Assembly (NCBI RefSeq): GCF_900142915.1
Contig: NZ_FRCM01000001.1
Coordinates: forward strand, 248,001-312,000
Reading direction: 5' to 3'
From: Mucilaginibacter sp. OK098
Lineage (GTDB): Bacteria; Bacteroidota; Bacteroidia; Sphingobacteriales; Sphingobacteriaceae
Length of the DNA stretch: 64,000 bases
Of this stretch, positions 27,088 to 36,907 are shown in pieces. Within the stretch, counting starts at the first letter, position 1, and each line of letters starts with the position of its first letter. Below the pieces are notes generated by a model that made no database searches, was not told the DNA's origin, and saw only the letters and a list, made by a program, of their open reading frames with translations. The position numbers and the translations under genes were made by a program.

Positions 27088-29448
27088 ATGAATACAGATA
27101 ATGATTTCAACATTATTAATGAAGAAGAGCAACAGGTAAATTTAAGGGAAATTTTATTTAAGTATTTACATCATTGGAAGTGGTTTGTTTTATCACTGAT
27201 TATTTTTCTTGCTTTAGGCTTTGTTTACATTAAGATCACCACTCCTTTATACCAAATAGAAACTGATTTATTAATAAAAGAAAATAAAAATAATTCAAGT
27301 GCCGGAGGAGATGATATTTTAAAAAGCCTGGATTTATTTTCATCCGATAAAGTAATTGATAACGAGATTCAGATCCTTAAATCATATACTTTAATGGAAA
27401 AAGTTGTAAAAACTTTAGGATTACAGGTTTCATATTATCAAAATGGACGGGCAAGGAAAATTCCACTCTATGAAAATCTTCCGGTTAGTGTTGAACTTTT
27501 AAAACCAACCAATAAGAGTTATAGCGATTATTTGAAAATAGAGCTCTTGGATAGCAAAAGAGTAGAAGTTGATGGCAAAGTTTTTTTACTAAATCACCCC
27601 TTTCAAACAAAACTTGGATTGGTAATGATCACTGCAACAAAGCAAATTGAGCCCATCTATCTGAATAATGAAATTGACGTATATTTCAACAATTTTTCTA
27701 ACTTTTTTGATGAATATAGTAAAAATTTAACAATAACCCCTGTAAGTAAAGAAGGTACTGTTCTTATTATTACTTACAAGGATGCCATACCAAAAAGAGG
27801 AGAGGACATTCTTAACAAGTTAGTATCTGAGTATAATAACGCCGCTGTTGCAGATAAAAATAAGGTTGCTTCGAGTACATTATCATTTATTCAGGAACGT
27901 TTGGTTAAGCTGGCAGATGAGTTGGGGACTGCTGAAAAAAATGTAGAAAGCTATAAATCAAGTAATAGGATAACAGACATCAGCGCTCAATCGCAGGTGT
28001 TTATTCAAAATGTGCAACAAAATGATGCTGAATTAAGTAAAGTTACCATTCAGCTTAGCGTTTTAAAAAATATTGAAAGCTATATCCATGGTGCAAAGGG
28101 AGATCAGGGCAAGCTCCCTTCAATGCTGGGTATAGAAGATCCAACATTACTAGGTTTAGTAAATCAATTATCTGAAACGCAGCTTAGGAAAGAAAGTTTA
28201 TTACAAACAATTCCTGAAACTAACCCCATTGTTAATTCTATTAACGATCAAATTAAAGCACTTAAAATTAACATTGACCAGTCTGTTCAAAATCTTCAAT
28301 CAGGATTATCAGTTACCAAACAACAATTAGAAAATAAGAACAACAAATTTGAGTCAGTTATACAACAGGTCCCATCAAAAGAACGTGGCTTGATTGATGT
28401 AATGCGGCAACAAGATATAAAGAATACTCTTTTTACCTTTTTGCTTCAAAAGCGTGAAGAGCAGGAAATGTCACTAGCATCAAACTTGCCTGATAGCCGT
28501 ACTATTGATGAGGCAAGAAGTACACCTTTGCCTGTAAAACCTGTAAAACCTATAATTATGTTGGTTTTTTTTATTGTGGGTTTAATAGTGCCGTTTATCG
28601 TTATTTATTTGAGAGAAGTTTTAAATAATAAGATAACCAAACGGGCAGATATTGAGAAATTAACCAGAGTACCAATTTTGGCAGAAATTGCACATTCGGA
28701 GGAATCAATCCCGCTTATAGTTGTAGAAAAACCCCGGTCTATGATATCGGAGCAAATCAGGGCATTACGTACAAACCTTCAGTTTATAAGCGCTGAACAG
28801 GAGCATAAAATATTGTTATTTACATCAGGTACAAGTGGTGAAGGTAAATCATTCGTGTCACTTAATGTTGGAGCCAGTTTGGCAATGTCAGGAAAAAAAG
28901 TAGTTATACTTGAGTTCGATCTTAGGAAACCTAAACTTCATTTAGCTCTTCAAATGGAGAATGGTAAAGGGTTATCTAATTATTTAATAACAAATTATAG
29001 CTACAAAGATGTTATTAGGGAAGTTCCTCAGCAGCCTAATTATCACATAATTACCAGTGGGCCAATTCCTCCTAATCCTGCAGAATTATTAACTAACGGA
29101 CGGATAGAGTCTCTTATTAAAGATTTACAAAAGGATTTTGATTTTGTAATTATTGATGCCCCACCTATTGGGCTGGTTACTGATGCGCAAATTTTAGGTC
29201 AATATGTAAACGCCACTATATTTATTGTACGGCATAATTATACGTTCAAAAACCAGATTCTGTTAGTTGATGAGCTATACAAGACCAAAAAATTCAAAAA
29301 TTTGAATATTGTATTTAATTCTATTGATTATTCTTCGGGAAGTTATGGTTATGGTTACGGCTATGGTTATGGCTACGGCTATAGTGGTGGTTACTACCAT
29401 GAAGATAAACCAAGTAAAAAACGTTCTTGGCTCGGTAAAAAGAAATAG
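27088..29448 (+). CDS. Polysaccharide copolymerase and BY-type tyrosine kinase (Wzc-like)
   Basis: 786 residues. N-terminal Wzz domain with a membrane helix ~34-52; long coiled-coil region ~260-440 with the GNVR-type block; second membrane helix ~491-510; kinase domain with Walker A SGTSGEGKS (~580-588), the A' motif VVILEFDLRKPKLH (~605) and VIIDAPPIG (~685). The C-terminus is a Tyr cluster, seven alternating G-Y pairs followed by SGGYY, the autophosphorylation tail. Controls chain length and export with the Wza-like protein. The tail is encoded by a short GGYTAY tandem repeat. Confidence 0.95.
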   Translation: MNTDNDFNIINEEEQQVNLREILFKYLHHWKWFVLSLIIFLALGFVYIKITTPLYQIETDLLIKENKNNSSAGGDDILKSLDLFSSDKVIDNEIQILKSYTLMEKVVKTLGLQVSYYQNGRARKIPLYENLPVSVELLKPTNKSYSDYLKIELLDSKRVEVDGKVFLLNHPFQTKLGLVMITATKQIEPIYLNNEIDVYFNNFSNFFDEYSKNLTITPVSKEGTVLIITYKDAIPKRGEDILNKLVSEYNNAAVADKNKVASSTLSFIQERLVKLADELGTAEKNVESYKSSNRITDISAQSQVFIQNVQQNDAELSKVTIQLSVLKNIESYIHGAKGDQGKLPSMLGIEDPTLLGLVNQLSETQLRKESLLQTIPETNPIVNSINDQIKALKINIDQSVQNLQSGLSVTKQQLENKNNKFESVIQQVPSKERGLIDVMRQQDIKNTLFTFLLQKREEQEMSLASNLPDSRTIDEARSTPLPVKPVKPIIMLVFFIVGLIVPFIVIYLREVLNNKITKRADIEKLTRVPILAEIAHSEESIPLIVVEKPRSMISEQIRALRTNLQFISAEQEHKILLFTSGTSGEGKSFVSLNVGASLAMSGKKVVILEFDLRKPKLHLALQMENGKGLSNYLITNYSYKDVIREVPQQPNYHIITSGPIPPNPAELLTNGRIESLIKDLQKDFDFVIIDAPPIGLVTDAQILGQYVNATIFIVRHNYTFKNQILLVDELYKTKKFKNLNIVFNSIDYSSGSYGYGYGYGYGYGYSGGYYHEDKPSKKRSWLGKKK
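29343..29384 (+). repeat. Six-base tandem repeat encoding the kinase Tyr tail
   Basis: About seven units of GGYTAY (glycine-tyrosine) in tandem within the 3' end of the kinase gene. Slippage would add or remove G-Y pairs without shifting frame. Confidence 0.85.
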
Positions 29449-29480
29449 CTCATCAAATTATATGTTATTAATATATTAAA

Positions 29481-30803
29481 ATGGCACTAACTGTTTCATC
29501 TTTCGACAATAAGTTTCCTGAAAAGGCTAAAATAGCTATTATAGGATTAGGCTATGTTGGTTTACCACTTGCAATTGAATTTGCAAAAAAATACGATGTT
29601 TTGGGTTTTGATATTGACAAGGCGAGGGTTCTGGAATTAAGTCAGGCAATTGATCGTACTAAGGAAGCTAATTTAGAAGATCTGCAAAAAGTAATATCCT
29701 TAAAAAAAGATAAAGGAAGTATAGGGTTATTGTTTTCAGACAATAAAGAGGATTTGCGAAATTATAATACTTTTATTGTAACAGTACCTACGCCAATCAA
29801 CAAATTTAATGCGCCGGATCTTACCCCGTTATTAAAGGCTTCGGATATGCTGGGCACCATTTTAAAAAATGGTGATCTGGTAATTTATGAATCAACTGTT
29901 TATCCTGGCTGTACTGAAGAGGATTGTGTGCCGGTTCTTGAAAAAGTATCCGGATTGACATTTAATATTGATTTTTTTGCAGGCTACTCTCCGGAACGTA
30001 TAAACCCGGGAGATAAGGTAAATACCTTAACAAAAATTAAAAAAGTAACAAGTGGTTCAACACCCGAAATTGCGGAAAGAGTTGATGAATTATACCGTTC
30101 AATTATAATAGCGGGGACGCATAAAGCCCCCAGCATTAAGGTTGCAGAAGCTTCAAAAGCTATTGAAAACGCACAAAGAGACGTAAATATTTCCTTTGTT
30201 AATGAATTAGCGTTGATTTTTGACAGGATGAATATTGATACTCATGATGTTTTGGACGCCGCAGGTACCAAATGGAATTTTTTAAAATATAAACCAGGCT
30301 TGGTTGGAGGGCACTGCATCGGTGTCGATCCTTATTATCTTGCCCATAAGGCCGAGTCATTAGGCTATCATCCACAAGTAATTTTATCAGGGCGCCGTGT
30401 AAATGACAATATGGGGATGTTTGTGGCCAACAAGGTTGTTAAACTTTTAATTCACAAGGAGCATAAAGTGTCTAAAGCGAATGCTTTAATACTCGGGATT
30501 ACATTTAAAGAAAATTGCCCTGATATTCGTAACACTAAAGTTATGGATATTTATTATGAACTACAGCAATTTGGGATTGAGGTAGATATTCATGATCCAT
30601 GGGCTGATACTGCCGAGGTTATGCATGAATACAATATTAACCTTATAAATCATATCGATAATAAATATGATGCCATTATACTTGCTGTCGCGCATGAACA
30701 GTATAGAAGCCTTGATTTTAGTAAGCTCATTAAAAATAGTAATTCGGTAATATTTGATACAAAATCTTTTATCCCAAGAGATATTGTTGATGCCAGACTA
30801 TAA
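29481..30803 (+). CDS. Nucleotide-sugar 6-dehydrogenase (TviB/WbpA-like)
   Basis: 440 residues of the UDP-glucose/GDP-mannose dehydrogenase family. NAD-binding GLGYVGLP (~21-28), VTVPTP (~97), ESTVYPG (~133), KAIENAQRDVNIS (~232) and the catalytic Cys279 in GGHCIGVDPYYLA, then the C-terminal UDP-binding domain (GITFKENCPDIRNTKV). Within the family the GGHCIGVDPYY form is usual for HexNAc dehydrogenases such as TviB and WbpA, which make UDP-GlcNAcA or its epimers. A WecB-type 2-epimerase is encoded at 46791, so UDP-ManNAcA is a likely product. First enzyme gene after the export genes. Confidence 0.92.
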   Translation: MALTVSSFDNKFPEKAKIAIIGLGYVGLPLAIEFAKKYDVLGFDIDKARVLELSQAIDRTKEANLEDLQKVISLKKDKGSIGLLFSDNKEDLRNYNTFIVTVPTPINKFNAPDLTPLLKASDMLGTILKNGDLVIYESTVYPGCTEEDCVPVLEKVSGLTFNIDFFAGYSPERINPGDKVNTLTKIKKVTSGSTPEIAERVDELYRSIIIAGTHKAPSIKVAEASKAIENAQRDVNISFVNELALIFDRMNIDTHDVLDAAGTKWNFLKYKPGLVGGHCIGVDPYYLAHKAESLGYHPQVILSGRRVNDNMGMFVANKVVKLLIHKEHKVSKANALILGITFKENCPDIRNTKVMDIYYELQQFGIEVDIHDPWADTAEVMHEYNINLINHIDNKYDAIILAVAHEQYRSLDFSKLIKNSNSVIFDTKSFIPRDIVDARL

Positions 30804-30812
30804 TTTAGAAGT

Positions 30813-31811
30813 ATGAAATTGTTAAATAAAAAAGTACTGGTTACTGGAGCCGATGGATTTATTGGAAGCCATTTGGTAGAACAGTTATTACAAGAGGGGT
30901 GTTCCGTAAGAGCATTCACTTATTATAACTCGTTTAACAGTTGGGGATGGTTGGATACTTTTCCACCTGAGGTGCTGTCAAAAATAGAAATATTTACCGG
31001 CGATATAAGAGATCCTAACGGTGTGCGTACCGCGATGAAAGATATTGAAATTGTTTTTCACTTGGCGGCTCTTATCGCTATTCCTTTTAGCTATCATTCA
31101 CCAGATTCTTATATTGATACTAATGTAAAAGGCACGTTAAACATTGTGCAGGCTGCAAAAGATTTAAATATTGAACGAGTGTTGGTTACATCAACCTCTG
31201 AGGTATATGGTACTGCACAGTACATACCCATTGACGAAAAGCATTCAAGGCAGCCACAATCTCCTTATTCAGCCTCTAAAATTGGAGCTGATTGCATTGC
31301 AGAATCATTTTACAGAAGTTTTAATTTACCCTTAACTATTGTTAGGCCCTTTAATACATTTGGCCCCAGGCAATCTGCACGTGCTGTTATACCTACCATA
31401 ATTACCCAGTTGTTGAATGGTAAAGAAGAAATAAAATTAGGAGATATTACGCCGACAAGGGATTTATTATACGTTAAGGACACCGTAAATGGCTTTATTG
31501 AAATCGCAAAATCAGAGGAGTTAATTGGGCACGATTGTAACATTGCTACACAATCAGAGATCTCGGTAGCTGATTTGGCGAATGAACTTATCAGGCAAAT
31601 TAATCCTGCTGCAAAAATTATAGCAGATATAGACAGGATAAGGCCCGAAAAATCAGAAGTATTCCGTTTATATGGCTCAAATGAAAAAATAAAAAAGCAT
31701 ACAAACTGGCAACAAGAATACAGTTTGGCGCAGGGCCTGGCTGAAACCATAGAATGGTTTAAGCATACCGAAAATTTGATAAAGTATAAAGCTGATATTT
31801 ATAATATATGA
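30813..31811 (+). CDS. legB: NDP-GlcNAc 4,6-dehydratase of legionaminic acid synthesis (LegB-like)
   Basis: 332-residue extended SDR. GADGFIGSH (~12-20) binds NAD, with the active site STSEVYG (~127) and YSASK (~150). It makes the 4-keto-6-deoxy sugar nucleotide that the next gene product aminates. In Campylobacter LegB uses GDP-GlcNAc; a guanylyltransferase homologue (PtmE) is encoded in the same operon, so GDP is the likely nucleotide here. The stop overlaps the aminotransferase start (ATGA). The assignment rests on family likeness and the full leg gene set around it. Confidence 0.88.
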   Translation: MKLLNKKVLVTGADGFIGSHLVEQLLQEGCSVRAFTYYNSFNSWGWLDTFPPEVLSKIEIFTGDIRDPNGVRTAMKDIEIVFHLAALIAIPFSYHSPDSYIDTNVKGTLNIVQAAKDLNIERVLVTSTSEVYGTAQYIPIDEKHSRQPQSPYSASKIGADCIAESFYRSFNLPLTIVRPFNTFGPRQSARAVIPTIITQLLNGKEEIKLGDITPTRDLLYVKDTVNGFIEIAKSEELIGHDCNIATQSEISVADLANELIRQINPAAKIIADIDRIRPEKSEVFRLYGSNEKIKKHTNWQQEYSLAQGLAETIEWFKHTENLIKYKADIYNI

Positions 31812-32941
31812 TACCATTATCTGTTCCTAATCTTTCCGGTAATGAATGGAAGTACGTAAAAGATTGTTTAGATACTAATTGGGTATCATCAGTAGGCAGC
31901 TATGTAAACCAGATGGAAGAGGTTTCTGCTTCATTTTGTGGCGTTGCAAAAGCAATAGCCACTTCAAATGGAACATCTGCGTTACATATAGCTTTATTAC
32001 TTGCTGGTGTAGAGCGTGGTGATTTGGTTATTTTGCCCAATATTACTTTTGTTGCCCCGGCTAATGTAATTAAGTATTTAGGCGCCGATACAGTATTAAT
32101 AGACGTTTACGAGGATACGTGGCAATTGGATGTAGACCTTTTAAAGAAATTTTTAGAAGAGGAATGTATTTACCAGGATAACGCTTGCTATCATAAAGCC
32201 ACCGGCAGAAAAATTTCGGCAATTGTGCCTGTACATGTTTTAGGAAATATGGTAAACCTGGATATGTTATTGCCTTTAGCAGAAAGTTATAATATACAAG
32301 TAGTTGAAGATGCTACGGAATCATTAGGTTCAACTTACGATAATAAACCTGCGGGCTCGTTTGGTTTATTTGGTTGCCTGAGTTATAATGGAAACAAAAT
32401 TATTACTACTGGTGGCGGAGGTATGATTTTGACCAATAATATTGAGTTAGCTAAGAAAGCTAAACACCTGACTACACAAGCCAAAGTAGATGGAATAGAA
32501 TATTATCATGATGAAATTGGCTACAATTATCGCATGGTTAACATTCTGGCTGCTATTGGAGTAGCACAAATGGAACAATTGCCAGGGTTTATAACCCACA
32601 AAAGGAATATAAGTAAATTATATACAGAAGGTTTAAAAAATATAAAAGGTTTTAAACCTCAAAAAACTACGGATAAGGTAATATCAAATTCCTGGTTATA
32701 TACCGCTGTTTTTGAACGGTCAAAACAATTGTTTGAATACCTGGAGCAGCATGGTGTGCAAACCAGGCCATTTTGGGTGCCTATGAACAGACTGCCGGCT
32801 TTTGCATCAGACATTTATTATAATGAAAACGATGTTGCCGGAAATGTTTATAGTAATTGCCTTAGCCTACCCTGTTCTACTGGCATAGCCAATGAAGAAG
32901 TGGAAAAAGTTATTGAAAAAATAAATCAGTTTTATGCCTGA
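31808..32941 (+). CDS. legC: Sugar aminotransferase (LegC-like, DegT/DnrJ family)
   Basis: 377 residues. PLP-dependent DegT/DnrJ/EryC1 fold: ATSNGTSALHIAL (~57-69), VVEDATESLGSTY (~175) and SYNGNKIITTGGGG (~195), which contains the Schiff-base Lys. It should add the 4-amino group to the keto sugar from LegB using glutamate. It is clearly related to the second aminotransferase in this locus at 54177 (shared DTNW, SxNGNKIITT), so the locus has two parallel branches. It overlaps both neighbours, by 4 and 8 bases. Confidence 0.9.
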   Translation: MIPLSVPNLSGNEWKYVKDCLDTNWVSSVGSYVNQMEEVSASFCGVAKAIATSNGTSALHIALLLAGVERGDLVILPNITFVAPANVIKYLGADTVLIDVYEDTWQLDVDLLKKFLEEECIYQDNACYHKATGRKISAIVPVHVLGNMVNLDMLLPLAESYNIQVVEDATESLGSTYDNKPAGSFGLFGCLSYNGNKIITTGGGGMILTNNIELAKKAKHLTTQAKVDGIEYYHDEIGYNYRMVNILAAIGVAQMEQLPGFITHKRNISKLYTEGLKNIKGFKPQKTTDKVISNSWLYTAVFERSKQLFEYLEQHGVQTRPFWVPMNRLPAFASDIYYNENDVAGNVYSNCLSLPCSTGIANEEVEKVIEKINQFYA

Positions 32942-33578
32942 AAAAAAACCATTAATTTTAATAGGTGGAGGAGGGCATTGTAAATCATGTATAGAAGTTA
33001 TAAATGCCACTGGTGATTGGGAAATTAAAGGAATATTAGACCCGAACTTAAAAAAAGGAGAATTTGTATTGAATTATCCGGTTATTGGTTCTGATGATGA
33101 TATTGGTAAATTAATAGCTGGCGGAAACTATTTTTTAGTTACTGTGGGGCAAATAAAATCGACAGTTATCAGGAAGCGGATATATGATAATTTAAAATTA
33201 AAAAGCGCTAAAATAGCTACTGTGATTTCCCCAAAAGCCATAGTTTCAGAATATGCCAGCATTGGCTCAGGTACAATTATTCATCATTATTGCATGGTGA
33301 ATGCCGATGCTTATATAGGTGAAAATTGCATAATTAATACTGCTGCTATTATTGAACATGATGCGCACGCAGGTAATAATAATCACATTTCAACCTGTGC
33401 GGTGTTAAATGGTCATGTTATTTTAGGAGACTATTGTTTTATAGGCAGTGGGGCGGTGGTATCGAATGATATAAAAATAACTGATAATGTTATAATTGGC
33501 GCTGGTAGTGTTATTGTTAAAAATATTGAAGAGCCAGGCGTGTATGCAGGCTGCCCAGCAAAAAAAATAGGAAAATGA
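32934..33578 (+). CDS. legH: Sugar 4-N-acetyltransferase (LegH/NeuD/PglD type)
   Basis: 214 residues. N-terminal sugar-nucleotide-binding part with LILIGGGGHCKSCIEVI (~7-23), then a left-handed beta-helix of hexapeptide repeats (IGSGTIIHHYCMVNADAYIG, IIEHDAHAG with the likely catalytic His, LGDYCFIGSGAVV). It would acetylate the 4-amino group made by the LegC-like enzyme to give the diacetamido-trideoxy sugar. Starts 8 bases before the aminotransferase stop and overlaps the next gene by 4. Confidence 0.88.
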   Translation: MPEKKPLILIGGGGHCKSCIEVINATGDWEIKGILDPNLKKGEFVLNYPVIGSDDDIGKLIAGGNYFLVTVGQIKSTVIRKRIYDNLKLKSAKIATVISPKAIVSEYASIGSGTIIHHYCMVNADAYIGENCIINTAAIIEHDAHAGNNNHISTCAVLNGHVILGDYCFIGSGAVVSNDIKITDNVIIGAGSVIVKNIEEPGVYAGCPAKKIGK

Positions 33579-34582
33579 AAAGAATTTTAATTATTGCTGA
33601 AGCCGGAGTAAACCATAATGGCAGTTTGGAGAATGCTTTTAAGTTAATAGATGCTGCAAAGGATGCCGGAGCTGATTATGTGAAATTTCAAACCTTTAAA
33701 GCAGATAAGCTGGTAAATAAATCAGCTCAAAAAGCAGATTATCAAAAAACTAACTTGCCTGATGTTGATAATTCACAATATGCGATGCTTAAAAAGCTTG
33801 AGCTAACGGAACACATGCACAATGAAATATTGAGCTATTGTGAAAAAAAAGGCATCAAATTTTTATCAACCCCTTTTGATCAGGACAGTATTATATTCCT
33901 AAAAGCTTTAGGGGTTACTATTGGTAAAATACCTTCAGGTGAGATTACTAATTTACCTTATTTGCGCCAAATGGCTCATGCATTTCCAGAGTTGATTGTA
34001 TCAACAGGGATGTGTACAATGGAAGAGGTTAAAGATACAGTTGATGCTTTAATAGCTGCCGGGGCCCAAAAAGAGAATGTTACGGTTTTACATTGCAATA
34101 CAGAATACCCCACTCCAATGCGGGATGTAAACTTGAAAGCAATGTTGAACATTAAAGAAGAATTGGGAATAGAGATAGGTTATTCTGATCATACAATGGG
34201 TATTGAAGTACCTATTGCTGCTGTAGCTTTAGGCGCTACAATTATTGAGAAGCATTTTACTTTGGATCGTACAATGGAAGGACCGGATCATCCGGCGTCA
34301 TTAGAACCCGGTGAGTTAAAAGAAATGGTTCGCTGCATAAGAAATATAGAACAGGCTTTGGGCGGTGGTTTTAAAATACCTTCAGATTCAGAAAAAAAGA
34401 ATATACAGATTGTTAGAAAAAGCATTGTTGCCAAAGTAGATATGGTAAAAGGAGCGACTTTTTCTGAAGAGAATTTGACTGTTAAAAGGCCAGGAACCGG
34501 TATTAGTCCAATGAATTGGGATAAAGTAATTGGGCAAAAGGCAAATAAGAATTATAAAAGTGATGAAATTATTTCATTATGA
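33575..34582 (+). CDS. legI: Legionaminic acid synthase (NeuB family)
   Basis: 335 residues. NeuB-type TIM barrel: AEAGVNHNGSLENA (~8-21), VKFQTFKADKLV (~36), STPFD (~98), STGMCTMEEV (~146), HCNTEYPTP (~176) and SDHTMG (~205). The C-terminal ~60 residues form the SAF/antifreeze-like domain (KSIVAKVDMVKGATFSEENL). It condenses the 2,4-diacetamido-trideoxy-mannose with phosphoenolpyruvate to give the nine-carbon acid. Sequence alone does not separate legionaminate from sialate synthases; the neighbouring dehydratase/aminotransferase/acetyltransferase genes decide for legionaminate. Confidence 0.9.
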   Translation: MKRILIIAEAGVNHNGSLENAFKLIDAAKDAGADYVKFQTFKADKLVNKSAQKADYQKTNLPDVDNSQYAMLKKLELTEHMHNEILSYCEKKGIKFLSTPFDQDSIIFLKALGVTIGKIPSGEITNLPYLRQMAHAFPELIVSTGMCTMEEVKDTVDALIAAGAQKENVTVLHCNTEYPTPMRDVNLKAMLNIKEELGIEIGYSDHTMGIEVPIAAVALGATIIEKHFTLDRTMEGPDHPASLEPGELKEMVRCIRNIEQALGGGFKIPSDSEKKNIQIVRKSIVAKVDMVKGATFSEENLTVKRPGTGISPMNWDKVIGQKANKNYKSDEIISL

Positions 34583-35751
34583 TCAATAAAAGGAAAGTTT
34601 GCGTTGTTACCGGAACAAGGGCTGAATATGGCTTATTGTATTGGACAATTTACGGATTGCACAAAGACCCAGATGTTGAATTACAACTTTTAGTTACAGG
34701 AATGCATTTGTCTCCTGAGTTTGGCTTAACCTATAAGCAAATAGAAGCAGATGGTTTTTTTATAACAAAAAAAATAGAAATTCTGCTTTCATCAGATAGC
34801 CCTGTAGGAATATCTAAAAGTATAGGTTTGGGGGTAATGGGTTTCGCGGATGCTTACCAGGAATTATCGCCGGATATCATATTATTGCTTGGTGACAGGT
34901 TCGAGATTTTTTCAGCCGCGATTGCTGCTACGATCGCCCGTATTCCAATAGCACACTGTCATGGTGGAGAATCAACAGAAGGGGTTATTGATGAACCTAT
35001 AAGACATTCCATCACTAAAATGTCGCATCTTCATTTTACTTCTACTGAAGAATACAGAAAAAGAATAATTCAGTTAGGAGAACAACCTGATTTTGTGTAT
35101 AATTTTGGAGCTCTGGGAATTGAAAACATTAACAGATTAAATTTGTTATCCCGCGAAGTTTTTGAAAAGAGCATTGCGTTTAAATTAAATAAACGCAATA
35201 TATTGGTTACATTTCATCCGGTAACATTAGAAAATGCTACAGCTGAAACTCAATTTAAAGGATTATTGGAGGCAGTAGATAACCTAAAAGAAGCAACCAT
35301 TATTTTTACAAAGGCAAATGCTGATACGGACGGAAGAATAATTAACCAATTAATTGATGAATATGTAGCAAGGCATGGTGATAAGGCAGTAGTGTTTACC
35401 TCCATGGGGCAACTTCGTTATTTATCGGCACTGCAGTTTGTGGATGTGGTAATAGGAAACTCATCCAGCGGCCTCATAGAAGTGCCATCTTTTAAAACGG
35501 CAACTATTAATATTGGTGATAGGCAGCGCGGACGGATAAAGGCACAGAGCGTTATTGATTCCGGTGCCACTCCTGTAGAAATTAATAAGGCGATAGATAA
35601 AGCATTAAGCCTTGAATTTAGGAATAGCTTAAAATTAGTGGAAAATCCATATGGCACAAGCAATGCCTCAGGAAATATTATACCCTTGCTAAAAAGTATC
35701 CCGTTGGATAATTTGCTAAAAAAGGAATTTTATAATCTCAATTTTATATAA
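34579..35751 (+). CDS. legG: Hydrolysing NDP-sugar 2-epimerase (LegG/NeuC type)
   Basis: 390 residues of the GT-B-like epimerase fold: VVTGTRAEYGLLYW (~9-22), LVTGMHLSPEFG (~38), LLGDRFEIFSAA (~102), HCHGGESTEG (~122), TFHPVTLENAT (~214) and GNSSSGLIEVP (~296). It releases the nucleotide and inverts C2 to give 2,4-diacetamido-2,4,6-trideoxymannose, the substrate of the synthase encoded immediately upstream (4-base overlap). In sialic-acid loci the same family acts on UDP-GlcNAc; here the leg context favours the diacetamido sugar. Confidence 0.9.
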   Translation: MINKRKVCVVTGTRAEYGLLYWTIYGLHKDPDVELQLLVTGMHLSPEFGLTYKQIEADGFFITKKIEILLSSDSPVGISKSIGLGVMGFADAYQELSPDIILLLGDRFEIFSAAIAATIARIPIAHCHGGESTEGVIDEPIRHSITKMSHLHFTSTEEYRKRIIQLGEQPDFVYNFGALGIENINRLNLLSREVFEKSIAFKLNKRNILVTFHPVTLENATAETQFKGLLEAVDNLKEATIIFTKANADTDGRIINQLIDEYVARHGDKAVVFTSMGQLRYLSALQFVDVVIGNSSSGLIEVPSFKTATINIGDRQRGRIKAQSVIDSGATPVEINKAIDKALSLEFRNSLKLVENPYGTSNASGNIIPLLKSIPLDNLLKKEFYNLNFI

Positions 35752-35850
35752 AAGTATTTGTTTTAGAAATTGTGATATCGGGAATAAATAATAAAATCTA
35801 CTCAAGGGTACATTTGAAAAAATAATTATAGGGTTTAAAGTATCTATAAA

Positions 35851-36906
35851 ATGATTAAATACCAGGAACATATAATTCATAAAGATAAACAAGCGCGTAC
35901 CGCACTTAAAGTTTTGGATGAATTACCTTTATACGCCAGCCGCACTATATTCATTCTTGATGAAAATGATAAAATGGTTGGTTCCCTTTCTGATGGAGAT
36001 ATACGAAGAGGGCTTTTAAACGGACTTGAAATTTCTCAGCCAATTGAGTTATTCATGAATACCAGGTTTAAATTTTTGAATGAAGGTGCAGATAATGTTG
36101 AACTGATAAAAGCCTATCGTAAAGCCGATATTCACTTAATTCCGGTATTGGATGAAAATTTTCAGATGGTACAGATCCTGGATCTGAAAAAAACAAAAAC
36201 CATTTTACCAATTGCAGCATTAATTATGGCCGGGGGGCGTGGCGAAAGATTAAAGCCTTTTACCGATCTGATACCTAAGCCCATGTTAAAAGTTGGGGAT
36301 AAACCAATATTAGAACATAATATTGATCGCTTGATCTCTTACGGCATAACCGAATTTTATATAAGCGTAAAATATCTGAAAGAACAGATAATGGATTACT
36401 TCGGCGATGGATCAACAAAATTAGTAAGCATCCGCTACATCGAGGAAAATGAGCCATTGGGAACAGTTGGTGCGCTTTCATTGATTGATGAAATTAACCA
36501 CGAAGATATTTTGGTTATGAATGCCGACTTGTTAACCAATATTGATCTGGAGGACTTTTATGATTTTTACAAACGGGAGCAAGCTACTATGGCATTAGTG
36601 AGCATTCCTTATGTTGTAAATGTGCCATATGCTGTATTAGAAACCAAAAATCATGAAGTAGCCTCGTTTATCGAAAAACCAACTTATACTTATTATTCTA
36701 ACGGGGGAATATATATGCTAAAGTTTGCGCTAAAAGAATATTTATTGAAGGGTGTTTTTTTTAACGCCACAGATCTTATGGACAGGATAATTATTGAGGA
36801 GAATTGTAACCTTGTACATTATCCGTTACTGGGCTATTGGTTAGATATTGGTAAGCACCAGGATTATATGAAAGCACAGGTAGATATTAAACAAATTACA
36901 TTTTAA
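35851..36906 (+). CDS. ptmE: CBS-domain sugar-1-phosphate guanylyltransferase (PtmE-like)
   Basis: 351 residues. Two N-terminal CBS motifs (~1-115; LDENDKMVGSLSDGDIRRGLL) then a nucleotidyltransferase domain from ~120: ALIMAGGRGERLKPFTDLIP (~123-142), KPMLKVGDKPILEHNI and a metal-binding MNADLL (~216). In Campylobacter PtmE has this layout and makes GDP-GlcN from GlcN-1-P, supplying the GDP-linked legionaminate route. The 99-base gap before it is the only larger gap in the leg block and may hold an internal promoter. Which nucleotide is used is inferred from PtmE likeness. Confidence 0.85.
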   Translation: MIKYQEHIIHKDKQARTALKVLDELPLYASRTIFILDENDKMVGSLSDGDIRRGLLNGLEISQPIELFMNTRFKFLNEGADNVELIKAYRKADIHLIPVLDENFQMVQILDLKKTKTILPIAALIMAGGRGERLKPFTDLIPKPMLKVGDKPILEHNIDRLISYGITEFYISVKYLKEQIMDYFGDGSTKLVSIRYIEENEPLGTVGALSLIDEINHEDILVMNADLLTNIDLEDFYDFYKREQATMALVSIPYVVNVPYAVLETKNHEVASFIEKPTYTYYSNGGIYMLKFALKEYLLKGVFFNATDLMDRIIIEENCNLVHYPLLGYWLDIGKHQDYMKAQVDIKQITF

Positions 36907-36907
36907 A

